Shown here: one piece after another, positions 7,454 to 13,153 of the stretch
Position numbering within the stretch: the first letter of the stretch is position 1
Layout of the letters: each line of letters begins with the position of its first letter
From: Actinomycetota bacterium
GTDB lineage: Bacteria; Actinomycetota; Thermoleophilia; Miltoncostaeales; Miltoncostaeaceae
DNA: 13,153 bases
Reading direction: 5' to 3'
Assembly (NCBI GenBank): GCA_947475125.1
Contig: CANJMX010000033.1
Coordinates: 1 to 13,153 of the forward strand
Made by a program: the position numbers and the translations under genes
Notes under the pieces: generated by a model
Told to the model about the DNA's origin: nothing
Databases searched by the model: none
What the model saw: only the letters and a program-made list of their open reading frames with translations

Positions 7454-9616
7454 TCAGTGAATTGCCACGAACCCCGACTGCGCGGCGAAGCGGGCACGGG
7501 AGGGCTTCACGGTCACTGCGGCACGGCACGCGATGGTCGCGGCGTGATCCTCCACGGTGAAGGTATGCGTGCGCCCCGTCGCACCGCGCAGCGGCAGGCC
7601 ATTTCGAAGCCACGCGTACGACGTCGACACCAGGGGCCAGCGCGAACTATTTACGCTGCGACAGGTCAGTTTCGAGCCCGCGGTCCGTAGTCCGGTAACC
7701 GATGCCGTGAGCAGGGCGCCCATGCCGGTGCCCACCCGCGCAATGCGGGAGGTGCCCCACTCGCTGAACCACATACTGCCGTCAACGCCCGCGGCGATCT
7801 CCCACGGCGCGGCGGCCGCGGTCGGCGCCGGGAACTCGGTGACGGCGCCATCCACCGTGATGCGCCCGATGTTGTTGCCCACCCGCTCGGTAAACCACAT
7901 CGCACCGTCGGGCCCTGCCGCAATCCCCCAGGGGGTGGAGCCACCCGTGGGCACGGCGAATTCGGTGATCTCGCCGGACATCGTGATTCGCCCGATCTGG
8001 TTGCCGTTTCGCTCGGTGAACCACATGCTCCCATCCGCCCCTGCAGCGATGCTCGCCGGCGACGACGCTGCCGTGGGCACCGCGAATTCGGTGATGGCAC
8101 CGGCCATGGTGATGCGCCCGATCCTGTTCGCCGACGCCTCGGCGAACCACATGGCGCCATCCGGACCCGGCGCGATTCCCCAAGGCACCGAGTGCGCGGT
8201 CGGGATCTCGAACTCGGCAATCCTGCCCGCCATGTTGATGCGCCCGATCTTGTTCCCGTTTCGCTCGGTGAACCACATGGCCCCGTCCGGGCCCGGCGCG
8301 ATGACGGCCGGCGATGAGACGTCGGTGGGCACCACGAACTCCCTGACCGCGCCGGCCATGGTGATGCGACCAATCCTGTTGCCCGTGTACTCGGTGAACC
8401 ACATCGCCCCATCGGGGCCCGCCGCAATACTCACCGGGATTCCGCGTGGTGTGTGGATTGGGAACTGCGTGATCGCGCCATTCGTGGCGATGCGCCCGAT
8501 CTTGTTGCCGGAATGCTCGGTGAACCACATGGCGGCATCGGGGCCGGATGCGATACCCACCGGGGTGCCACCGTCCATGGGAAGCCGGAACTCGGTGATG
8601 GCACCGCCGGTCGTGAGGCGCCCGATCTTGTTGGACGCCTGCTCGGTGAACCACATCGCACCGCCCGGACCAGCCGCGATGCCGGTCGGCACGTCGCCGG
8701 GCTTCGCAAGTCGGACCTCGGTGATCTTCCCCGCCATCGTGATGCGGCCGACCCTGTTGCCTTTCTGCTCGGTGAACGACATGGCGCCGCCCGGGCCTGC
8801 CGCGATGTCATGGGGCCCGGCAGACGCGGTGGGAAGCCGGAACGATGTGACCCTGCCGGTCATGGTGATGCGGCCGATCCTGTTGCCATGGGGTTCGGTG
8901 AACCACATGGCCCCATCGGGGCCCGCCGCGATGCCATACGGAGTCGAACCGGCAATGGGCAGTACGAATTCGGTGATCGTTCCGTCCATCGCGATACGGC
9001 CAATCCCATTGCCGGCATGTTGGGTAAACCACATGGCGCCATCGGGGCCGGCGGCGATCATCTGCGGCCTGCCGTGGTCGGTGGGCACCGCGAACTCGGT
9101 GATGACGCCATCCATGTCGATGCGCCCGATCTTGTTGCCATGCAGTTCGGTGAACCACATCGCCCCATCGGGGCCCGCCGCGATGCCATACGGAGCCGAA
9201 CCGACCGTGGCCACCACGAACTCGGTGATCTGTCCGTCCATGGTGATGCGCCCGATGCTGTTGCCGGTCTGCTGAGCGAACCACATCGCACCGTCGTGCC
9301 CAGATGCGATACCGACGGGAAACGCGCCAGAAGTGGGCAGATGGAACTCAGTGATCACCCCTTTCGGCGTGAGGCGCCCCACCTTGTTCCCGCTCCCCTC
9401 GGTGGACCACATGTTGCCGTCGGGACCCAGGGCGATCGCATTGGGTCCTGACCCTCCCACCACCTCCCGGAAGGTGGTGAATGCACCAACGGGGCTCGCA
9501 GACGCCGCACCGCACATCGCGAGCGTCAACGCCATGCACGTAACGACCAGCGCGGACAAGGCGGTCCGGCGCGCCCGCAGAAGGGGACCAAGCAGCACGA
9601 GCAATCGCTGGAACAC
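7454..9616 (-). CDS. Secreted 14-blade streptogramin-lyase-like beta-propeller with C-terminal Ig-like domain
   Basis: 720 residues. A signal peptide covers about 1-40: basic LLRARRT, hydrophobic core, and an ASA|SP cleavage site. Residues 46-633 are fourteen repeats of exactly 42 residues with the pattern GPDGAMWFTExxGNxIGRIxMxGxITEFxxPT; the chain enters and leaves the array in mid-repeat, as in propellers closed by shared strands. Residues about 640-720 form an Ig-like module with AWLRNGLPLRGATG, a following VEDHA motif, and Cys652 and Cys697 that could form a disulfide. The blades resemble virginiamycin B lyase, but of its Tyr18/His228/His270 positions only one His (269, blade 6) is seen, so lyase activity is doubtful. 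A role in binding or the cell surface is a guess. Start GTG 9616 has GGAG 7 bases upstream and begins directly before the signal peptide; an ATG at 9676 is in frame but adds 20 unlikely residues. It sits between leuS and comEA. Confidence 0.9.
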   Translation of the reverse strand: MFQRLLVLLGPLLRARRTALSALVVTCMALTLAMCGAASASPVGAFTTFREVVGGSGPNAIALGPDGNMWSTEGSGNKVGRLTPKGVITEFHLPTSGAFPVGIASGHDGAMWFAQQTGNSIGRITMDGQITEFVVATVGSAPYGIAAGPDGAMWFTELHGNKIGRIDMDGVITEFAVPTDHGRPQMIAAGPDGAMWFTQHAGNGIGRIAMDGTITEFVLPIAGSTPYGIAAGPDGAMWFTEPHGNRIGRITMTGRVTSFRLPTASAGPHDIAAGPGGAMSFTEQKGNRVGRITMAGKITEVRLAKPGDVPTGIAAGPGGAMWFTEQASNKIGRLTTGGAITEFRLPMDGGTPVGIASGPDAAMWFTEHSGNKIGRIATNGAITQFPIHTPRGIPVSIAAGPDGAMWFTEYTGNRIGRITMAGAVREFVVPTDVSSPAVIAPGPDGAMWFTERNGNKIGRINMAGRIAEFEIPTAHSVPWGIAPGPDGAMWFAEASANRIGRITMAGAITEFAVPTAASSPASIAAGADGSMWFTERNGNQIGRITMSGEITEFAVPTGGSTPWGIAAGPDGAMWFTERVGNNIGRITVDGAVTEFPAPTAAAAPWEIAAGVDGSMWFSEWGTSRIARVGTGMGALLTASVTGLRTAGSKLTCRSVNSSRWPLVSTSYAWLRNGLPLRGATGRTHTFTVEDHAATIACRAAVTVKPSRARFAAQSGFVAIH
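7718..9481 (-). repeat. Fourteen tandem 126-bp repeats coding propeller blades
   Basis: The DNA is periodic at 126 bases (42 codons) for 14 units with no length change in any unit. The most constant part, on the plus strand, is the block around GGTGAACCACATGGC (coding AMWFTE), followed by variable halves. Similarity between units is high but not identical, which suggests old duplication with some later homogenisation. One unit (blade 6) codes AMSFTE, losing the otherwise nearly invariant Trp. Confidence 0.93.
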
Positions 9617-9867
9617 GGGGTGACTCCGACTCGAGGGGTGGGCCGCGAAACCTACCCGATCACCGGCGACGACCATTCATCGGAATCAGCCGCTCCGGCA
9701 GAATCAGCGGTTGTCTCCCCTGGGGCCTCCCCGTCGATCCCCGCACGTCCACAGGCATCCACGAAAAGAGTGACGAAACAGGGCCTCGGATGTATCGGTC
9801 GACACCCCCCGCCGTATCACGCGAGATCACCATCACGCGCGCATTCACGACGGGCAGTCAGCACGAA
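9617..9867. other. Intergenic region upstream of the propeller gene, with short direct repeats
   Basis: About 250 bases between the leuS terminator hairpin and the propeller start, without a credible gene. It holds two copies of ATCACGCG (9816-9823 and 9832-9839, 16 bases apart) and a partial repeat GAATCAGC beside 9684 and 9701, either of which could be a regulator site. I could not find a promoter with both boxes; on the minus strand GATACA near 9790-9797 is a weak -10 candidate. Confidence 0.4.
9624..9627 (-). promoter_or_regulatory. Ribosome binding site of the propeller gene
   Basis: GGAG on the minus strand, 7 bases before the GTG at 9616. It decides between that GTG and the in-frame ATG at 9676, which has no comparable site before it. 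Confidence 0.65.
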
Positions 9868-9893
9868 GGCCCGGCCGCGGCTACGGCCGGGCC
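9868..9893 (-). terminator. Probable leuS terminator hairpin overlapping its stop codon
   Basis: Perfect nine-base-pair stem: GGCCCGGCC at 9868-9876 pairs with GGCCGGGCC at 9885-9893 around an eight-base loop that contains the leuS TAG (9881-9883). On the minus strand the stem is followed by CTTCGTGCTGACT, a mildly T-rich stretch. It separates leuS from the propeller gene, which argues for an independent promoter for the latter. Confidence 0.6.
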
Positions 9894-12421
9894 ACAACCA
9901 GATTGACCAGCTTTCCGGGCACGACGATCTTCCGCTTGATCTCTGCCCCGCCGAGCGCTGCCTCCACCTTGGGCAGTGCGAGTGCCATCTCCAGCAGGGC
10001 GTCATCGGCCATGCCGGGGGCCACTTCAATACGGTCGCGCAACTTGCCGTTGACCTGCACCACGATGGTCACCGTGTCGGCAACGAGGAACGCCGGATCG
10101 GCCGCGGGCCAGGGCTCCTCCCACAGCCGCTCGCCACCCCCCATGCGCTCCCACAACTCGCTGGCGATGTGCGGGGCAAACGGGAAGAGCAGCGACACCG
10201 TGGTGCGTGCGGCGTGGTGCAGGGCGCGGTGGCCGGCCGGTGTGTCGAGCGTGCCGTCGCCGGCATCACGCGTGGCGTGGTTCACCAGTTCCTGAATGGC
10301 GCTGATGGCCGTGTGGAATGAGAAGCGCTCGCCAATGTCCTGGCTCACCTTGTCAACGGTGGCTTCGGCCTTTCGCACCAGCGCCAGCGCAGCATCGTCA
10401 CCGGCGAGTTCGTCGGGGGTGGGACGCTCGCCCGCCCCGTCACCTGGAAGCGCCATCACGAGGCGCCACACGCGGTCGAGGAACCTGCGCTGCCCCTCAA
10501 CGCCCGAATCGCTCCACTCGGCGTCATCGGCCGCGGGCCCCATGAACAGGATGTACAGCCGGAGGGTGTCTGCACCAAACCGGTTGATGATGTCGTCGGG
10601 GGGCACCACATTGCCGCGGCTCTTGCTCATCTTGGCGCCCTGGTGGTGGATCATCCCCTGCGTAAACAGGCGCGCGAATGGCTCGCGGGTTCCCACCAGC
10701 CCCAGGTCGTGCAGCACCTTGGTGAAGAAGCGGGCGTACAGCAGGTGCAGGATCGCGTGCTCCACCCCGCCGATGTACTGATCAACCGGCAGCCAGTAGT
10801 CGGTGATCTCACGCGAGAATGGTGCATTGCTCAGATGCGGGGCGGTGTAGCGCAGGAAGTACCACGACGAATCCACGAACGTGTCCATGGTGTCGGTCTC
10901 GCGCGTCGCGGCGCCCCCGCAGGCCGGGCAGGTGGTGTGCAGCCACTCGGTGGCCGATGCCAGCGGGCTCTGCCCCTTGGGCGCGTAGTCGTCGATGTGC
11001 GGGAGGAGCACCGGCAGCTGGTCATCAGGTACGGGCACCACGCCGCACTCGGGGCAGTTGACCACCGGAATGGGCGCACCCCAGTAGCGCTGACGCGAGA
11101 TGAGCCAGTCGCGCAGCCTGAAACCCACGGTGGCGTCGCCAAGATCGCGCTCGGCAAGCCACGCGCACATGGTCGCCTTGGCCTCCTCCACCGCCATCCC
11201 GTCAAGCACGTCGCTGTTCACCAGACGCCCGGGATCGGTCATGGCCTCGACCAGCGGCGCATCCGCCTCGACGCCCTCCTCTGCGATCACACGCCTGATG
11301 GGCAATCCGAATGTGGTGGCGAACTGAAAATCGCGGGCGTCGTGCCCCGGCACGGCCATGATCGCCCCGGTGCCGTAATCCATCAGCACGTAGTCGGCCA
11401 CCCACACCGGGATGGGTTCGCCATTGACCGGGTTGATGACGTGCCGGCCCGTGAACACGCCGGTCTTGGTGCGCTCGGCGGAGCTGCGCTCGGCCAGCGG
11501 GGTGCGGGCAGCGGTGCCCACGTAGGCGGTCACCTCGGCCTGCTCGGGCCGCCCCTCAATCAGGCGGGGCACCATCGGGTGCTCGGGCGCAACGAGGAAG
11601 AACGTTGCCCCATGCAGTGTGTCGGGTCGCGTGGTGAACACCGGGATGGTTGCCGAACCGTCATCGAGCCCGAACTCCACCCGGGCACCCACCGATCGCC
11701 CAATCCAGTTGCGCTGCATGGTGAGCACGCGCTCGGGCCAGTCGACCAGCAGATCCATGTCATCAAGCAGTGCCTGCGCGTAGTCGGTGATGCGCAGGAA
11801 CCACTGCGGAAGCTGACGTAGCTCCACGGGCGCCTTGCACCGCTCGCACAGCCCATCCACCACCTGCTCATTTGCAAGCACCGTCTGGTCCTTGGGGCAC
11901 CAGTTGACCGCCGCCTCGCGGCGCTCGACCAGCCCCTTCTCAAGGAACCGCAGAAAGATCCACTGAGTCCAGTGGTAGTAGCCCGGGTCGGCCGTGGAGA
12001 TCTCAACGTCCCAGTCGATTGAGAATCCGAGGCGCTTCAGCTGGGTGCGGATGGCGGCAATGTTCCGGGCGGTGACCTCCGCCGGGGGCTCGCCAGTGCG
12101 GATGGCTGCGTTCTCGGCCGGCAGGCCGAAGGCGTCGTAGCCCATCGGGTGGAACACCACGTGGCCAGTGCGGCGGCGGTGGTGCGCGACCACATCGCCC
12201 ATCGTGTAGTTCTTGACGTGCCCCATGTGGATCTCGCCCGACGGGTAGGGGAGCATCTCCAGCACGTATGCCTTGGGCCGATCGGGGATGACCACAACCT
12301 CGCCGTCGCGGGCCACCGGCTCGGCATGGAAGGCCTTCTCGGCGTCCCAGATGCCCTGCCATCGGGCCTCGGCGGCCGCCGGGTCGTACCGTTCCGGAAG
12401 TTCGCTCGGTGGTGTCGTCAT
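9881..12421 (-). CDS. leuS: Leucyl-tRNA synthetase
   Basis: Class I synthetase that charges tRNA-Leu with leucine in the cytoplasm and edits mischarged tRNA. 846 residues, typical of the bacterial form. Catalytic motifs: HMGH at 65-68 (HIGH signature, within LPYPSGEIHMGHVKNY) and KMSKS at 597-601. The CP1 editing domain carries TTRPDT at 263-268 and GHDARD at 359-364, which includes the conserved editing Asp, so proofreading looks intact. Zinc-type cysteines: C175/C192/C195 and CPEC 456-459 with CPAC 498-501. The C-terminal anticodon-binding part and the VQVNGK (789-794 region) and KIVVPGKLVN ending are present. Start ATG 12421 gives the usual short N-terminus before ERYDPAAAEARWQ; the open frame continues 83 codons upstream but into the divergent gene. 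No ribosome binding site is visible (see findings). Confidence 0.98.
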   Translation of the reverse strand: MTTPPSELPERYDPAAAEARWQGIWDAEKAFHAEPVARDGEVVVIPDRPKAYVLEMLPYPSGEIHMGHVKNYTMGDVVAHHRRRTGHVVFHPMGYDAFGLPAENAAIRTGEPPAEVTARNIAAIRTQLKRLGFSIDWDVEISTADPGYYHWTQWIFLRFLEKGLVERREAAVNWCPKDQTVLANEQVVDGLCERCKAPVELRQLPQWFLRITDYAQALLDDMDLLVDWPERVLTMQRNWIGRSVGARVEFGLDDGSATIPVFTTRPDTLHGATFFLVAPEHPMVPRLIEGRPEQAEVTAYVGTAARTPLAERSSAERTKTGVFTGRHVINPVNGEPIPVWVADYVLMDYGTGAIMAVPGHDARDFQFATTFGLPIRRVIAEEGVEADAPLVEAMTDPGRLVNSDVLDGMAVEEAKATMCAWLAERDLGDATVGFRLRDWLISRQRYWGAPIPVVNCPECGVVPVPDDQLPVLLPHIDDYAPKGQSPLASATEWLHTTCPACGGAATRETDTMDTFVDSSWYFLRYTAPHLSNAPFSREITDYWLPVDQYIGGVEHAILHLLYARFFTKVLHDLGLVGTREPFARLFTQGMIHHQGAKMSKSRGNVVPPDDIINRFGADTLRLYILFMGPAADDAEWSDSGVEGQRRFLDRVWRLVMALPGDGAGERPTPDELAGDDAALALVRKAEATVDKVSQDIGERFSFHTAISAIQELVNHATRDAGDGTLDTPAGHRALHHAARTTVSLLFPFAPHIASELWERMGGGERLWEEPWPAADPAFLVADTVTIVVQVNGKLRDRIEVAPGMADDALLEMALALPKVEAALGGAEIKRKIVVPGKLVNLVVARP

Positions 12422-12430
12422 CGGCGGGTG

Positions 12431-12439
12431 ACGGTACCA
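12431..12439 (-). promoter_or_regulatory. Candidate extended -10 box of leuS placed for a leaderless transcript
   Basis: TGGTACCGT on the minus strand fits TGnTAnnnT and ends 9 bases before the leuS ATG. Transcription would then start at or within a few bases of the ATG, which fits the absence of a Shine-Dalgarno sequence. No -35 is evident. The match is short and could be chance. Confidence 0.35.
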
Positions 12440-12445
12440 ACTCCT

Positions 12446-12450
12446 GGAGG
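12446..12450 (+). promoter_or_regulatory. Ribosome binding site of the GNAT gene
   Basis: GGAGG, 9 bases before the GTG at 12460. It supports that start over an in-frame upstream one at 12409, which would overlap the leuS start. Confidence 0.75.
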
Positions 12451-12459
12451 AATCCACCG

Positions 12460-12891
12460 GTGACAACGATTGGCGCGCCAGCGCAAATACGGCAGGTGGA
12501 GGTCGTTGACGACTTCCCCGGCATCCTGGCCGTGTATGCGGCGAATAATTGGAGTCATGCACGCACCCCGGAGCGCCTGCGCACCGCGGTGGAGCGGGCA
12601 GACCTCGCGCTGGTGGCCGTGCAGGATGACGGCATCGTGGGCTTCGTGCGCACCATGAGCGATGGCGCATTCGCCGTGTACATCGCCGACATTCTTGTGC
12701 TGCCCGACAGTCAGGGACAGGGAATCGGTCGCGAACTTCTGCGCACGGTGCTCGATCATTACCCCCTCGAAACCTTCCACCACCAGGTGCTCATCGCCGA
12801 GCGTGATGCCGATGGTTTCTACCGCCGAATGGGAATGTCAGCGGTCGGCGCCTTCGGTTTGACCGCATTCATCCGTACCCAGAAGAAGTGA
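12460..12891 (+). CDS. GNAT-family N-acetyltransferase
   Basis: Small acetyl-CoA-dependent acetyltransferase of 143 residues, the size of a single GNAT domain; its substrate cannot be told from sequence. Visible features are the N-terminal strand and helix region (RTPERLRTAVERADLALVAVQDDGIVGFVR, about 36-64), motif A with IADILVLPDSQGQGIGREL at 75-93 (acetyl-CoA pyrophosphate loop QGQGIG 85-90), and motif B with FYRRMGM at 120-126. The GTG start at 12460 is supported by GGAGG 9 bases upstream. It diverges from leuS with only 38 bases between start codons, so its promoter probably lies partly within the leuS coding region. The following gene is the cold-shock gene on the same strand, about 200 bases on. 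Confidence 0.88.
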   Translation: MTTIGAPAQIRQVEVVDDFPGILAVYAANNWSHARTPERLRTAVERADLALVAVQDDGIVGFVRTMSDGAFAVYIADILVLPDSQGQGIGRELLRTVLDHYPLETFHHQVLIAERDADGFYRRMGMSAVGAFGLTAFIRTQKK

Positions 12892-12896
12892 ACAAT

Positions 12897-12916
12897 GTTC
12901 TCTGAGCGGGGAGAAC
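12897..12916 (+). other. Inverted repeat just after the GNAT stop
   Basis: GTTCTC (12897-12902) and GAGAAC (12911-12916) form a six-base-pair stem with an eight-base loop, starting 6 bases after the GNAT stop codon. It may be a weak terminator for the GNAT gene or an operator of the downstream gene. The stem is short and there is no T run, so neither role is certain. Confidence 0.35.
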
Positions 12917-12921
12917 TGTCG

Positions 12922-12937
12922 GAATTTGTACCAATTC
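12922..12937. promoter_or_regulatory. 16-bp near-palindrome, possible operator upstream of the cold-shock gene
   Basis: GAATTTGTACCAATTC matches its reverse complement at 14 of 16 positions. It is AT-rich compared with its surroundings and lies about 155 bases before the cold-shock start, a reasonable position for a protein-binding site at the promoter. No clear -35/-10 pair was found beside it. Confidence 0.35.
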
Positions 12938-12995
12938 GGTAACGAGGCACCGCAGAATTGGGCCTTCCGCCGGGGGGAGGACTAGCGTTCCACTC

Positions 12996-13014
12996 GATCA
13001 CCGATCTGGTGATC
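12996..13014 (+). other. Hairpin in the cold-shock gene leader
   Basis: GATCACC (12996-13002) and GGTGATC (13008-13014) form a perfect seven-base-pair stem with a five-base loop, ending 6 bases before an ATG at 13021 that is in frame with the cold-shock gene. It could affect use of that ATG or act as part of a structured cold-shock leader; both are inference. Confidence 0.45.
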
Positions 13015-13092
13015 TCAGCAATGCGTGGAAAAGCAGCCGTCGGTACAAAGCTCGGCGTGCAGTGGCATTCCTCGCCGAACAAGGTGGATAGC

Positions 13093-13153
13093 GTGCCGGA
13101 AGGCGTCGTGAAGTGGTTCAACGCCGAGAAGGGCTTCGGCTTCATCACCCCCG
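13093..13153 (+). CDS. CspA-family cold-shock protein, 3'-truncated by window edge
   Basis: Start of a small OB-fold RNA chaperone that binds single-stranded RNA and DNA. Only the first 20 residues are visible, reading (M)PEGVVKWFNAEKGFGFITP, which is the characteristic CspA N-terminus with the RNP1-type KGFGFI motif. The GTG at 13093 has AGGTGG at 13082-13087, 5 bases upstream, and gives the usual family N-terminus. An ATG at 13021 is in the same frame with no stop between and would add 24 residues (beginning MRGKAAVGTKLG); it has no good ribosome binding site, so I prefer the GTG. A leader of about 200 bases with several dyads precedes it. Confidence 0.9.
   Translation, partial: MPEGVVKWFNAEKGFGFITP

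Noticed and set aside
7557..9275. Plus-strand open frame of 572 codons with its own 42-residue repeats, antisense to the propeller gene
   Set aside because: It mirrors the propeller repeats, has no ribosome binding site, signal or recognisable domain, and stays open because a stop-free repeat unit copied 14 times remains stop-free. The minus-strand reading has a signal peptide and clear propeller motifs.
7718..9481. Periodic repeats that might be taken for a CRISPR-like or satellite array
   Set aside because: The period is 126 bases, a multiple of three, the units are coding, and there are no unique spacers between short identical repeats.
9479..9616. Lipoprotein signal in the propeller N-terminus (LAMC)
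   Set aside because: Met directly before Cys does not fit the lipobox, and a good ASA|SP signal peptidase I site follows a few residues later.
9617..9720. Possible cyclic-di-AMP (ydaO-type) riboswitch before the propeller gene
   Set aside because: A GGGTAGG-like stretch occurs on the minus strand, but the strongly conserved CCGTCAGCTAACC-type segment expected near the 3' end is absent.
12819..13148. Minus-strand open frame of 109 codons at the right edge
   Set aside because: It is antisense to the end of the GNAT gene and to the conserved start of the cold-shock gene, and shows no domain or ribosome binding site.
1..13153. Defence system, phage, transposon or tRNA genes
   Set aside because: Every sizeable open frame is accounted for by the listed genes, and I saw no transposase, integrase, terminal inverted repeats or tRNA-like cloverleaf.

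Overview
This window looks like ordinary chromosome from a high-GC (roughly two-thirds GC by eye) Gram-positive-type bacterium, most likely an actinobacterium. The class Thermoleophilia (Solirubrobacterales/Gaiellales relatives) is my best guess. The reasons are the gene order leuS-comEA-comEC-holA-rpsT-lepA, frequent GTG starts, and a secreted streptogramin-lyase-like propeller protein with a C-terminal Ig-like domain of a kind I associate with that class. The placement is inference, not proof.

Layout from left to right. A 3'-truncated lepA (translation factor EF4) lies on the minus strand at the left edge, 10 bases downstream of murJ (lipid II flippase), also minus. murJ diverges from rpsT (ribosomal protein S20, plus strand) across about 70 bases that hold a good extended -10 box for rpsT. 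rpsT converges on holA, and a strong GC-rich hairpin sits between their stop codons. Then comes a minus-strand run read from right to left: leuS, a large secreted beta-propeller gene, comEA, comEC and holA. comEA and comEC overlap by four bases (GTGA), and comEC and holA are 9 bases apart, so these three are probably one transcript for DNA uptake plus the clamp-loader delta subunit. leuS diverges from a small GNAT acetyltransferase gene, and the right edge holds the beginning of a cold-shock protein gene behind a structured leader of about 200 bases.

The most distinctive gene is the propeller gene between leuS and comEA. It codes for a secreted protein with fourteen exact 42-residue repeats, that is two times seven blades, and a C-terminal Ig-like domain with two cysteines. 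It resembles virginiamycin B lyase blade by blade but does not keep the full set of lyase catalytic residues, so an antibiotic-lyase name would be misleading. It looks like an insertion of a cell-surface or secreted protein gene into an otherwise conserved housekeeping block.

Subtler points are substitutions at normally conserved sites in the ComEC nuclease-like domain and in MurJ, and an in-frame upstream ATG with several dyads ahead of the cold-shock gene. I found no CRISPR array, insertion sequence, tRNA, rRNA, phage genes or defence system. No stretch longer than 300 bases lacks a gene; the largest gaps are 264 bases (before the propeller gene) and 201 bases (before the cold-shock gene).
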